From Paraphysomonas bandaiensis (lineage: Eukaryota > Chrysophyceae): a stretch of 64,000 nucleotides of DNA. A model generated the notes under the pieces. It searched no databases. It was not told the origin of the DNA and was given only the letters and a program-made list of their open reading frames with translations. Where the stretch lies: contig CBFFRP010000238.1 in NCBI GenBank assembly GCA_965644295.1, forward strand, positions 248,001 through 312,000, in the 5' to 3' direction. How positions within the stretch are numbered: position 1 is the stretch's first letter; each line of letters begins with the position of its first letter. Positions 1-11,603 of the stretch are shown piece after piece. The translations under genes were made by a program, and so were the position numbers.

Positions 1-1828
1 CTAGTCAACCTAGTCATTGTAAACTGAAAATATGAATTATTAAATGACTAGGTTTTTCACCTACTTGACTAGGTTTTTACACCAATTTTGGTGTGACTAG
101 GTAGTTCAACCATTTTGACTAGGTTGAATAATACATCCCTATTATGGTCTTTCATCAATCTTCAATTTTTTTCGTAAAAATTGGATTTTCACATTTAAAA
201 ATGCCGTTTTTTATCAACTTTTTAGCATAAAAAGGTGTTTTTTAAATATCTTAATTGATAATTATTTGAAGCGAGGTGGAGTCAATTATAATGCAATTAT
301 GATTTGATGTCCCAATTTCAATTATTGACAATTAATTGATACTCAGCCCTGCTGTGTACTCTTCATACAACACAACGAGTACATTCTATGTTCTATATGA
401 AGTGCACGCTCACTCTGTACAATACACTCGGACTATAGATGGGTGATATGGGTACATTGCTCTGTCTGTGTGTATCATACAATACACAAGGAGGCCTATA
501 TATCCGGAATGTGAGCTATATGTGTAAGCGTAACGGGGTTGCTCGATTCTCAGGTGCCCGTGGTGGAGCGTTTCTTCACAAAAACAAGCGGAGTGATGTA
601 AGTATTAAGACCAATGAGAATAGGTGTCAAGATAAGCCAGAGAAGTCGTATAAGTTACCGAGTTGAGCCAAGTCAAAAAGACTGTTACAAGGAATGACCA
701 TCGCCGTGCCGTGAAAGGCGACTATGACACTAAGACAACAGAGCGACGATAATGTTATGGAAGTAGAATACTGGTACTCTAAAGTTAAATGTAGCCTGCT
801 TTGCAAAACTATCCGGCCAAGATGTGTACCTCTGAGTAGTTGTTGAACGAAATGGCGCTGGAGCTTTTTTCAAATTAGAGTACCGTTGCCCACAGTGCAT
901 TGTATTCTTCAGTCTAAAAATAAATTAAGCAACGTAATTTTCAATTCAGTGATGTACTCTTGTCCAATCTGGAATTTCATCATATGAAGTAAGTAGCAGT
1001 GCTATATGCACTAACGTAGTAAAATGATAAATACGTTATACATAATATATACCAGGTATCAACCATACAATGCGTACTCCACATTTGCATGCAAACCTAT
1101 ATAGAGATAACATTCAAAAAGTACATACCATGAGCAACATATCCACTTCATGAAGCAACACTAGTCAACCCTTATGTCATGTACGGAGCACACAGAGTGA
1201 ACATACATATCACATAGCTCATATAGAGTGTTCTACAGGTTGTATGAACGTGCACATCGTATATACCACAGTCACCACATAGGTGGTGAATAAGTAATCT
1301 ATGCTGATATGCCAAAAGATGGCAACTTCAGCAGTCGTGAAGACACAGTCTTATAATATTGAAACGATATATAACAAGCTTATGTGTCGGTTGTAGCTTC
1401 TATAATATAAAACAGCAGACCGCAACAAGTGAAAATATAACACACTTATATACTCTTTCACTCAATAACGAAGTGAGGTCTGTCCATAGAAGACTCGCTA
1501 TTCCGTATTGTCTACACAGCAGTTGAACGATGATGAAGTGATACGACGTAGCAACTCTGAATGTACTCAACAGCACCTGGCTGTATACTATATCATATAT
1601 ACCGTATACATGCATACCATAGAAAACGGGGTATATACTGGTATACAGCACATGCATAATATTTGTGCTTGAACAAGTAACAAGAATGCGGGCGAATTCC
1701 GTTTCATAGCAGTGCTGTCGATGAAGTTCTACACACAGAATCAGATAGTTTTGTTATCATCATAAAGAATGTTACGTTTTGACGCTCATTTAGTTTGATT
1801 GAAAGAATTGACTACTGCTTTTACCGTC
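1..1828. other. AT-rich stretch with no recognisable gene
   Basis: No open frame here resembles a protein family. The first 135 bases contain four or more copies of a GACTAGGT motif in both orientations, separated by T-rich spacers; a related CTAGTCAACC occurs near 1162. The remainder is AT-rich sequence. The last part must carry the promoter and 5' UTR of the alpha-SNAP-like gene, but I see no clear element. Confidence 0.5.
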
Positions 1829-3202
1829 ATGCATGGTGCAAGAGCGAATAATGAAGAAGCCAGCGCAGTCGATGAAGCTGTTGATATGCGTTCGAATAGA
1901 TTACGTTTTCACAAAACCCGTGCAAAACGCTTTATCCTCAAAGGTGAATCTACGCTGTCCCAGAAAATGATAACGAATGGCTATTTTCTAAAATTTGAAA
2001 CTGCTGCATTGCTGTTCTACCAGGCAAGCATTTCTTTTAGGGCATGTTCTAAATGGCGCGATGCTGGTGATGCCCTGGTTAGGTGTGCATCCTTACATCA
2101 TTTACGGCTAAAATGCTATCAAGAAGCAGCAGCGCTCTATTGTGAAGCTGCCGAAGTATACGAGAAGGTTGACAAGAATGATGCACTCAAGAATTACAAA
2201 CAGTCTGTGTCTATATATTGTGACTTGGGAGTATTTATGATTGCCGGGAGGCTGCAGAGACGCTTAGCGGAGATTCATTTTGAATTAAGGCATTGGGAAG
2301 AGGCTGGTGATAGCTTCAGAAAGGCAGCGGACTTCTTATCGAGTAACCCTGACCAAAGCGATTATTGTCTGGAAAAGTCAGCGCGATGTCTTATCGAGTG
2401 CAAAGAATATCACGCTGCAAGCGAACTGTATGTAATCGTCGCTGAGAGCTGTGTACAGGGAAACATGAAATTTTTTAATGCTACCCCACTGCTGTTTCGT
2501 GCTTTGCTTTGTGAAATGGCAGTGCCGTGTAATGGGGACGAGGGAACACAAGAAAAATACAACAATTGTAAAATGCTCCTCACAGAATTCGAGACTATCG
2601 ATGTGCTGTGGCGCTGCAGTAAACATGCCCGTTTTATTCGAAACATAATATCATTTCGGGAAGAGTTTGATCAGCATGGGTTTGCAGACCACGTGTTTTA
2701 CTGGCATACGGCCTGTTGCTTGGACTGTGTTGAGATAGGCCTCCTTAACGTCGTCAGCGATGAGATTCAGGAGGAGCTTGATAGACGCATGCGAGAGAAA
2801 AAAGAAGCAGAAAAGGAAGTGACCCGTCGCGAGCGTCGTAAAAAACGCTTAGAGAAAAAGCGTAAGGCCATGGCTGAGCGTGGACTGGACCCAGACTCAA
2901 TTAACCTGGCAGATATAGAGGACGAAAGCGACGAGGAGTCTCATACTGTGGGTGGCACCTTCGCAGGAGGAAGTTCTGTGACTGGTGGGAAAAGTAGTAT
3001 AACTAAGGTAACCACCAAAGGTGGAACGGCAAGCAGCACTGCAATTGGGTCCGCAGCGGGAAGTGATGGAGAGGAGGAGGAATATGAAGAGGACGAGGAC
3101 GACTCATCCTCAGGTGGTGATAGCGATATTGAGCTACCAGAGGAGTTAAAAGAAAAAGTAGAACCTGTGAAACCAAGGAGAAGAAGAGAAAAGAAAAAAT
3201 AA
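1829..3202 (+). CDS. alpha-SNAP-like NSF attachment protein with charged C-terminal extension
   Basis: Single open exon, 457 residues from the ATG at 1829; an in-frame TTG lies 30 bases upstream. Residues about 50-305 form a solenoid of TPR-like helical pairs that reads like alpha-SNAP, including a DALKNYKQSVSIYCDLG stretch and an AGRLQRRLAEIHF stretch. Alpha-SNAP links NSF to SNARE complexes so that NSF can disassemble them after membrane fusion. Known alpha-SNAPs end near residue 295 in a short leucine-containing helix that stimulates NSF. Here the chain continues about 150 residues: a very basic predicted coiled coil (about 318-350), a Gly/Ser/Thr-rich linker, an acidic patch (EEEEYEEDEDD) and a basic tail (RRRREKKK). 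The family call is strong; the function of the tail is unknown. A small upstream exon cannot be excluded. Confidence 0.8.
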   Translation: MHGARANNEEASAVDEAVDMRSNRLRFHKTRAKRFILKGESTLSQKMITNGYFLKFETAALLFYQASISFRACSKWRDAGDALVRCASLHHLRLKCYQEAAALYCEAAEVYEKVDKNDALKNYKQSVSIYCDLGVFMIAGRLQRRLAEIHFELRHWEEAGDSFRKAADFLSSNPDQSDYCLEKSARCLIECKEYHAASELYVIVAESCVQGNMKFFNATPLLFRALLCEMAVPCNGDEGTQEKYNNCKMLLTEFETIDVLWRCSKHARFIRNIISFREEFDQHGFADHVFYWHTACCLDCVEIGLLNVVSDEIQEELDRRMREKKEAEKEVTRRERRKKRLEKKRKAMAERGLDPDSINLADIEDESDEESHTVGGTFAGGSSVTGGKSSITKVTTKGGTASSTAIGSAAGSDGEEEEYEEDEDDSSSGGDSDIELPEELKEKVEPVKPRRRREKKK

Positions 3203-5580
3203 GTTCTATCGTTTATGTATATGTGTGGCTGTGTCTTTGTATGTTCCTTCGTATAAGTTACATGGTGCGGAAGCAATACATTCGTCGCTTTCGAAAGTAA
3301 AATTGTTTTTATTTTAAGAATATGGTCTTCACTAAGAGTCGTACATCATTTATGTCGCATGCTAATACCAGCCCACGTTGTCCACCAAATGAAACGGCTA
3401 CGGGTATTTGAGACTCGCCATGACAGTGGTATTTAGCAAAAGATGTCAAGTGTAATGCAATGCGTACAATCAAGCAATCATGACGGCTATACGGCTACAG
3501 TCATATACCAGGGCCTGGTAACTGGTAACCATTAATAGCCCCTTCATTGTAGTCCAGTTCCCAGCAATTATAATGGCCATTAATAGGCATTAACCTAAGT
3601 AGATAACACCGCTCATATAATAGGTAGTGTGGTGCTCCCTTAATTACTAATTTAGTTAAATAACACTACGATTCGTAACCACTTCTCGCTCTCTACTGGC
3701 ACATCAGGATCTTCTTGCAGGGCTACATGGAGGGCACAAGCATCTCACAACATATAATTGGGTCATAGGAATAGAAACTATTCTAGACGATATAAATTCA
3801 TGTTTCTGCGCTCAGGTGTCATGTTGTTGTTACTCCTCTACTGTGTATAATGGTATTTTGTAGGACATGAGGTGGAACGGGAAGAAGAGCGTCGTCGACA
3901 TTCGTGACGACATATCTGACGACGACCAGGAGGAAGAGGTACCACGAAAGCACACAAGCAGTGTTAGTAAAATACTCTTTATAATGATGATGACGGGGTC
4001 GTCGAATCCCAGCAGAAAGCAGATCTGATACCTCCCGCTGTTGCTGAACTTCATCAGAAAAAATAAATGATGTCTGGTCTAGCAGAACTTCGTGATGACC
4101 CTTCGATGAGTAAAATGATGATCCTCCACCTACTAGTAATGTGCCCCCAACGGCTGTTGTCGCGTCGTCTCCAAGCATAGGTACTAATAATAATACTACT
4201 ATCGAGGCACAATTTAATGTTGTTGTTGAGAGGCTCTTTAGTCGTGCAAAGATGGCAAAGTTGATATTTTCTAACAAGTATTGAATTACTTTTTTAAATT
4301 TTTTATCTGAGAGGTTAGAGATAAAGAAAACGCCGTTACAATAATTATTGCCGTTAGAAGTATTTATTGTGTAACCATTTAAATTGCCCCTGCTACTTGT
4401 GTTTTGAAATATCATATATATATATTCTCATATATATAGCTTCATTTGCCACTCTTGAGATTGCAAACACTCCAACCGAATGGCTTCATTTTGGATACAT
4501 CATCATATACTGCATTTACTCATGTAGCTATCTTTTCATCACTACTCATTGGCTGCAACCAAACCGAGCTATCTTGGCGACCTCGGCGCTGTCCAGAACA
4601 CGCTGTGCAAAAAATCAGTACGTGATTGCTGTCGGATGAGAGCAAACTGGCATTATTAGATGTCTTTAGATCTTTCATCAAGGAATGCCAGTTTGCTCTC
4701 TCAGAAAACATACGTAAACCCCAAAAGCGAAGAAAGGCGACTCGGTGGTCCTGCGAACCCACTCGGAAGAAAACACTGTAAATTAAACTTTCATCAACGA
4801 TTTTGGCCATCATCGCCGCTTAATATATATAAAGATCTGATTATTACATGAGAGAACTACTTTGTTTTTTAGCTATCTACAACTTTAGACTAGTGGTATC
4901 AAAGTTGCTAAATACTGAGTTTTCTCGGGACTGCTTGTGCATTGCTGCAAGCACCTTGGTGCAACCATCCCTTGCCGCTTAATATATATTGTATAATAAC
5001 AGAGTATAATTAATTTGTTTAGTTGTGTACTGTAGCTTCTTTCAACATCTGGGAAAAGAATATTTTTATGTTTTCTTGACGAAACAACATGCATATTTAT
5101 CAATGATTTTTTAGAGTTTTTGGGAATGAGTACGTTGTTATGTTGTTGTTGTTCCTCAGGTAACTATTTTTTAACTCTACTACAGTAGTAATAGCATTAA
5201 TTTTACTGCTGATAATGAACAAAGTTGCCACAAAAGTAGCTGTAAAACGTTACATGAGCATTGTTTTTTTTATAGTTTATAGTAGTATATATAATAATAT
5301 ATAGAACTATCAAGTTCCAGTACATATATTATATATATATAAAGATCTGATTATTACATGAGAGAACTACTATATATGTTTAGCTATATCTATGACGACT
5401 TTAGACTAGTGGTAGCAGAGTTGCTAAATACTCAGTTGTCTCGGGACTGCTTGTGCATATTGCTGCAAGCACCTTGGTGCAACCATCCCTTAAGTTCCAG
5501 TACATACATAATACATGCATTTTAATGGTAGTCCAGTTCCTGGCAATTACAATGGCATTACCTTGTTACAGTTAATGGTT
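3203..5580. repeat. Rearranged relics of hAT family B and short hairpin repeats
   Basis: No intact gene. At 3508 a CAGGGCCTGGTAAC terminus followed by ATTAAT-rich sequence marks hAT family B. The minus strand at 3730-3830 resembles the last part of a hAT dimerisation domain, while 4210-4270 on the plus strand reads ERLFSRAK, so the relic has been rearranged. The minus-strand frame at 4520-4813 starts MAKIVDES and matches the copy near 18.1 kb. Short hairpin motifs with GCTTGTGC, CAAGCACC and GGTGCAACC lie at 4930-4965 and 5445-5490, each in an approximately 100-bp repeated context beginning AAGATCTGATTATTACATG. Another family B subterminal sequence lies at 5515-5582. Confidence 0.6.
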
Positions 5581-5582
5581 CG

Positions 5583-6996
5583 GGGCAAGATATCCCCTAT
5601 ATCTGCTTTAAGGAAAATAACTTTATATTGTTAATGATCCGAATTTGAATATGGAATTGCAAGAATCCAAGGTGGCGAAGAATTTGATTTTTGACAAGAT
5701 CTGAGAAAGATGCTGTCAGAATATATTATCTCCATTCAAACAGTGATTGCAACAATACAGAGGATGATGAAGCTGATGTTGTTGGCTATATGCGGAAAAA
5801 GTTCTTCAGTTAGCTCAAAAAATGAAGAAACGAAAAGTTGAAATATCTATAAGTAGTATATATGTCCACGAGTAATGTATAGTATGTAATTCCAATACTA
5901 CATGTGAACGCCTGTTCAGCGCAGCTAAACTTCTTATTATATATCAGTGTTGAGCAAAGGTATGCATCCTACGTAGTATGCTGTTGTTTCTGAAGAAGCT
6001 ATAATATCGACAGTTGTGCCCAGAGATATAATAGCATATAATTCTGTGGATGAATATAATACGTTGACGCCACCGATGATGGCTCAGAGGATGAGGACGA
6101 GGTGGATTTTTATTAGCTAATAGTATAAGCAGTAGTTTTGGTTTGGTTGTCATGATGTGATCTTAATGACTAGCACTAAAAATGGAATCTACAGATGTGT
6201 TTACTTTTACTGATTAGTCATACTAATATATATTGCAATATATTGCAGGGCTAGTAAACAATATATTGCAATATACTGTTGTTAGAGAGCGTTCCAACAA
6301 TACAGTACTACTATTGATGGAGATTTTAAACAGGCCCATCAATACAATTACAATATTATATCGCAATATTATTATATTGTCCATGTATTGCCATATATAT
6401 ATTAGTATGATGACTAATCGGTAAGTAAACACATCTGTAGATTCCATTTTTAGTATTAGTCATTAAAATCTTACACATGACAACCAAACCAACTACTGCT
6501 TAAAGCTAATAAAAATCCACCTCGTCATCATCATCTGAGCCATCATCGGTGACTGTCAACATCTCCATCATATTCATTCACAGAAATAATTGAAATATGC
6601 TAGTATCCGGCCACAACTGTCGATTAGCTTTCAGAAACAACAGCATAATATATTATATTAAAAGTAGGACGGATACTTTTGCGTAACACTGATATAATAT
6701 GTTTAGCTGCGCTGAACAGACGTCCCCATGTATTAAAAGTACATACTACATGACTCGTGGACCTGTACGTTTCTTCATTTTTGAGCTGAATGAAGAACCT
6801 TTTCCGCATAGCCAACATCAGCTTCATCATCCTCTTCTGTATTGTTGCATTCACTGTCTGAACGGAGATATATTCTAACAGCATCATTCTCAGATCTTGT
6901 CAAATCAAATTCTTTGCCTGCCTGGATTTTTGAAATTCGGATCATTAACAATGAAGCCATTTTTACTTATAAAGCAGATAGGGGACACCTTGCCCC
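5583..6996. repeat. Large imperfect palindrome of two hAT-A 3' halves
   Basis: The left arm (5583-6230) reads GGGGCAAGATATCCCC, and the right arm ends with its complement near 6985-6996. Each arm encodes the C-terminal dimerisation domain of a hAT transposase. On the minus strand this is clear at 6624-6887 (GRLFSAAKHIISVLRKS). The left arm carries a decayed version at about 5900-5990 (ERLFSAAK). Both arms continue to an ATGGAATCTACAGATGTG motif. The right-arm element keeps its terminal CAGGGCTAG at 6246, where it abuts the truncated left-arm element. This is therefore two tail-to-tail element fragments rather than one gene. Multiple stops and frameshifts make both transposase pieces non-functional. 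Confidence 0.7.
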
Positions 6997-7129
6997 GAAG
7001 TCCATAATATATAAGAATATCTGATTATTACATGAGAACGGTTGTGTACAGAAAATAATTTTACACTTTTATAGACTATAACTAATAACTGGGCTTGCTT
7101 TATATGACTAGTGGCGGGCAACCGTCCCT

Positions 7130-9240
7130 TTTTGTAGTGATCTGCCCTTTTGGGCAATGTGTCAGGCGGGCCTGTGTCGTGGGGTTTACGGGGGGTGGTT
7201 GGGGCTAGTAGAGGTGTATATATGAGAATATGTAGGTCGGTGGTGGAGATGGTGCTGGTTGTCGAGGTGGGATTTCTGCCACAGGTAAGGAGGAGTTGTT
7301 TCCGGAGTGGTGGCGCTTTTGTCTCTGTTGGGTTCGGACTCTGGCAGAGGATAGAATTCTTGGGGTGGATGTCGCTTGGAGTAGTTGGATTATTTTTGGT
7401 GTCGGGTGGGTATCCTGTGACTGGCGTTGTTGCTGTGATTAATTGTGGGGGGGGCGGTCGTAGTCGGAGTTACTGGTGCCGTGTCTGTGTTGTGGTGTCT
7501 GAGTCCTCTGTTTCGGAGCATGCGGAGCCCTCCATCATATAGGGGAAGGAGAATAGATTTCACGGATTTTTCGAGGACATTTTTCGGGCAGTGAGCTGGA
7601 TATGTGGCGTCTGAATGCGTCGGCAAATTGTGTGGCAGTAATATGTGGCCAGTCCAGTAGCTCTCAACCTGGTGGGGAGTGTGTGGATTCCATGCGGCTT
7701 TTGCTAGTTTGATTATTATGGCGGTGTGAAACCAGGAATGGGGGAGCGTACGTGTGCGAAGTTTGTCGAGAGCTTGCTGTGGTGTGCTTGGTGAACATTT
7801 TCACGTATTTGAGTGAGGTCTGGGTGTGTGCAGGTGAGAAGCATGTGCACCATGTGTTGTCTTTTGGGTGTGCACAGTCTGATATGTGATCATGCCTGGT
7901 TCTTCTTCCTTTGGCCCGGTTTCTTCCCATCGCGTATGATTTGTCCCATACGTATGCCGTCTCGCGTATACGTTCGGGTAGGGAGATGGAGTATTTAGAG
8001 GAGTTATGGGTACGGAGAGGATGGAGCCTTGTTCCGCTTCGTGTCCAATACTGCGGGTCTCGCTGCATTTTTGTGCAGCATACACGCTATCTCTTCGGAG
8101 GGTGTATTGATGGAGGTCTCGCTGGTGGTGGAGATCTGTGACGTCTCCTCTAGCATGGGACCGAGGTCTGTGAGGAGGTGTGTGTCGTATCTTCGCCAGT
8201 GCCTTTGACCCGTGGTTAAGAATTCTTCCAGTATGTGCGTAGCGTCCGTTGTGACAACACTGTAGTTGGAGGCTCCGACGAGCACTCTGTCCAGTGTATT
8301 CCAATCGCCACTGGCAGCAGCGTCGGCGATATAGATGCCGTGGTCGTTGTAGGTCCAGTTGCATTGGTCTTGAGTTCTGCGTTCGGGGTGTGAGCGCGTC
8401 CATTTTATGGGGCGTTGCTTGAGTGGTGTGGTGGCGAGGCATTCGTAAAATATGCCCTGGGGCATTGTTCCGAGGGCGCGCCGTCTGTGTGATATTAGGC
8501 CCTCTTTGGTCCGCGTCTGCACCGCCTGACCATTAGTCCAGATGGGCACGGAAGAGTGCAGCACAGTGGAGAATGTCAGTGCTGCTGACATTGCGAGGGT
8601 TTCATATATATGTGTAGGCGTTGAGGCCAGCAGGTGCGGTGTGCTGTGGTGCCCTGAGTTGTAGGGTTTTGGTCTGTCCGTGACCCCAGTTGCCTTGGAC
8701 GGGAGCCATACAATTGCGGCTCTTCCGTCGTGGGAATTGGGCTGTGTGTGGGTGTCGCCGAGCTGATGGGCAGGGGTAAGATGTGTGCGTGTGAAGGAGC
8801 CATCGGTGAAGATGGCTTTGCAAGCGTATTTATATGGTCGTTGTAGCTGTGATTGGACTTTGTCAATAGTAGCTCGGAAGTGTGGCGTGGCTGGGGAGGG
8901 AGGCTGTAGTCGGATGCCTATTTGTTGCCCTCATTGGACAAGACTGGTGATGTAAGTGTCGACGTCTTGGGGGGGATGCTCGTATCGTTGTAAAAGCGTT
9001 GTGGCCGCACTCTTGGGCTGTCCTCCGAGTGTGAGGGCTCGTTGAAGGGTATGCCATTTCTGAGTTTGGGCGTGGGTTGAAAATTAGCGCAGTCCAAGCC
9101 CTTTATATTTTGTGGAAAGGTGGATAAGATCCGTGGGATATCCATAGGGGAGACGGAGTATGTTCCTAGCGGCCTTCGCAAGTAGTTTGTCTATTTCGAT
9201 GTATTTGTCCATCAATAAGACATCAAAAAACGTTCCGGCA
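7130..9240 (-). mobile_element. Degenerate LINE-like retrotransposon (RT end plus RNase H)
   Basis: A GC-richer block coding on the minus strand. At 9200-9070 the translation (ARNILRLPYGYPTDLIHL, then KYKGLGLR) resembles the region after the palm of a non-LTR reverse transcriptase. An uninterrupted frame from about 8820 to 8004 reads as an RNase H domain: AIFTDGS with Asp codon 8804-8802, Glu codon 8603-8601 in YETLAMSAAL, and YIADAAAS with Asp codon 8324-8322, preceded by a WTRSHPER stretch. The third carboxylate position (WTNGQA, codon 8534-8532) is Asn. In-frame stops near 9090 and 8940 and frame changes downstream of 8000 show it is decayed. RT followed by RNase H in one ORF is typical of I-like LINEs, but the clade is not certain. 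Confidence 0.7.
8004..8820 (-). pseudogene. RNase H domain of the LINE-like element, catalytic Asp replaced by Asn
   Basis: Open for about 270 codons without a stop. RNase H degrades the RNA strand of RNA-DNA hybrids during retrotransposition, using four carboxylates (D-E-D-D). Three are in place (TDGS, YETLAMS, YIADAAAS). The residue at the expected third position is Asn in IWTNGQA. Spacing from the first Asp to the last is 160 codons, longer than in bacterial RNase H, so an insertion lies between. The loss would be expected to inactivate the domain. The alignment is by eye and a nearby Asp could substitute. Confidence 0.6.
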
Positions 9241-9529
9241 TCATAAAGATTCACTTGACTAGATCCTCCTGTTAGAAACAGCTTAGAAACTCTTTCAAAC
9301 CTTCTCAGGTCTTGTTTGTTTTGCCTTTAACCAGACTCCAAAAACAGCGATATATATCTCTACTCTTGTATGCATTCATCTTATTTATCAGTATGTATGA
9401 AGAAATATGTTATATTAAGAGACTGTACATACATGTGTAGAGTACTGCTTGAGCTGGCGATACATAATATATAGAAAATAATACCAAAAATAAGCTTTTT
9501 CTTATTTTCTTGGTATTTATATTCATTTT

Positions 9530-9812
9530 GCACCCTACAGTTGAGAATCTTTTTGTATATGACTACTCGTATCATAATACTGATTGCAATATATTGCAAT
9601 ATATTGTGAGCTACTTAAACAGAAACAATGCTGATGGGATTTTTGGCCGGTCGACCAATCAGTATATTTTACAATATATTGCAATTTAATATATTGTTTC
9701 CTAGCCCTGATATATAGTAATTGTATTGTTGGGCCTGTTTAAAATCTCCATCAATAGTATTGATGGAACGCTATCTAGCAATAGTATTGCAATATATTGT
9801 TTACTAGCCCAG
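9530..9812. repeat. Joined left and right ends of hAT-A
   Basis: Bases 9530-9713 are the reverse complement of the left end of the intact hAT-A copy at 53.2 kb. They include the GGTCGACC palindrome and finish with TTTCCTAGCCCTG. Bases 9714-9812 then match the right end of the same element, with CTCCATCAATAGTATTGATGG, and end in a variant terminus TTTACTAGCCC. The transposase body is absent. It could be a deletion product or two adjacent insertions. A family B subterminal sequence follows at 9836-9905. Confidence 0.6.
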
Positions 9813-9905
9813 GCGTATATCAAGTAGCAGTACATACCATTAATGGTAGTCCAGTTCCCGGCAATTACAATGGCATTACCTTATTACCTTTAATGGTTAG
9901 CCACT

Positions 9906-11603
9906 CCTGCCATGTATCCAAGTAGCTGAGTTGGAGATACTAGCTAGTTATATATTCATTGCATAGTGCTAGCTAGAGTAATTATTTAACATAATCGAAA
10001 ATCGGTAATAAAGCAATAAACAACTCAATGTGAAAACAATAACAGAAGCAAAAATGTGTTTAAGAGAAAGTGAATGCACACATTAACATAACAGTAGAAT
10101 AAATAGAAAGACTGTTGTCTCGGTGTTCGTTGTAGTGTAGCGGACATTGGTACTTCTACCATTGCCACACACAACACTTTTGTGTTAAAATTAATCCCAA
10201 GAGCCGTCTCTGCTGATGACTTTGGCATCACCAGAAATGCCGCCTTGAGAAACTGGAGGGGTCATTCTTTCAATCAAAGTCTGGCGTATAGTGAATTTTG
10301 GTCATCAGCTCATCTAACGTGTGGCATGCAGCTATCTTTCTTTCCTCTTGCTAGATTACCCGTTCTTCATTGTGAACCTAGAGTTCAACTGCACACTTCT
10401 TCTGTTGCTCTCCTTGTCGAACTCGCACAGTGCCCTATCCCAGTGTTGGGAGGCCCACCATGACCTCCAACGTAAAGCTCCTAATACTCTTCATCAGAGT
10501 CCTTCCGTCCGCGAAGTAGCTAATGGAAGCCCGTGGAAAAGAGAACCATGTGGCGGTTATCTCTTCCACCAACCATCTGTGTTGATTATGGTAGGCAGCG
10601 CTACTGATCAGTAGACAGTACTTCTCTGAGTTTTCACGCTTTTCCAGCGAATGCGCACTGCCTCGCGGGTGTCCTCAACATCTTTTATAGTCAATTGCCG
10701 CTCTTCAGAAGTGCTCTCGTGCGTTGATCGGCCACGTCTGTGACATACATTGAAGAGAATTTAATTTGATTTTTCACTTAAGTGGATCCCACAGTGGGGC
10801 TGAGATCAATATCAGGCAAGCCGTTTACCAAAGATGTCTTAGATGTCTTCTTGTGATGCTGAGGTTGCTACTCCCTGAAACAAGAAGGCCTGATATACAT
10901 CCATATCCCTAAAGCATGTATTTATTAGGATCAATACACGCGCTTTATGCTCTTCAATCATGTACTTCCGATGCACAGTCAAGAGCCTCAACACCGTGTT
11001 TATAGCCCGATTCTAGGATACGCACGCTGAAGGTGTGCCACTAGAAACACTTTCAAGAACTTGTCCAACAGTAGTAGGGTGTGGCTCTAAAGATTCAGAT
11101 GCATTCCGCTATTTCCAGTATTATTCGTAGATTTCTGATTCGATTGAAACATTCTCTAACTAATGCATATTCGCATGAAATTTAAGATGAATGACCGCAT
11201 GTAGTCAGTAAGAATCAGCTTAATATTTGTGTATAGTTTCATGTGGTGATACAATTCTAGAATTCTTGCTGTGCGATGATCAAACTCTAAAGCAAAGATA
11301 TGAGGGACACAGTAGCAGTTCGTATATATCCGCCAAAAGCGGCAGCACGCAAGTCCGGAAGTCGCCCACATACATATGAGTGCGACCAGTCATACTGCTG
11401 CTCCTGATGTCGGTGTCGACTAAGTTCAAGAACGCGAGAATACAACACCAACACACCACCCCCACACCGCAGTGACACGTTGTTATGATGGAGATACAGC
11501 TCGTATGAATATTTTCGCAGCATTATTGTAGGAATCCTGTTTGAACGATACATACATTGTGCTCTGTACTTGTCCCTTCTAGGTTTTCAAGCTAATAATA
11601 AAC
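9906..11603. other. No recognised gene; possible decayed coding on the minus strand
   Basis: Short frames on the minus strand between about 11110 and 10620 look protein-like: one reads EPHPTTVGQVLESVSSG, another VLRLLTVHRKYMIEEHK. They are in different frames, are interrupted by stops, and match no family I recognise. The last few hundred bases before 11604 should hold the promoter of the dehydrogenase gene. I see no RNA gene. Confidence 0.3.

Noticed and set aside
439-666. 75-codon frame near the left edge
   Set aside because: No homology, no splice partners, ordinary chance length for this composition.
3819-4415. 198-codon minus-strand frame
   Set aside because: It overlaps rearranged hAT-B sequence whose recognisable coding is partly on the opposite strand, and contains simple T- and TTG-rich runs.
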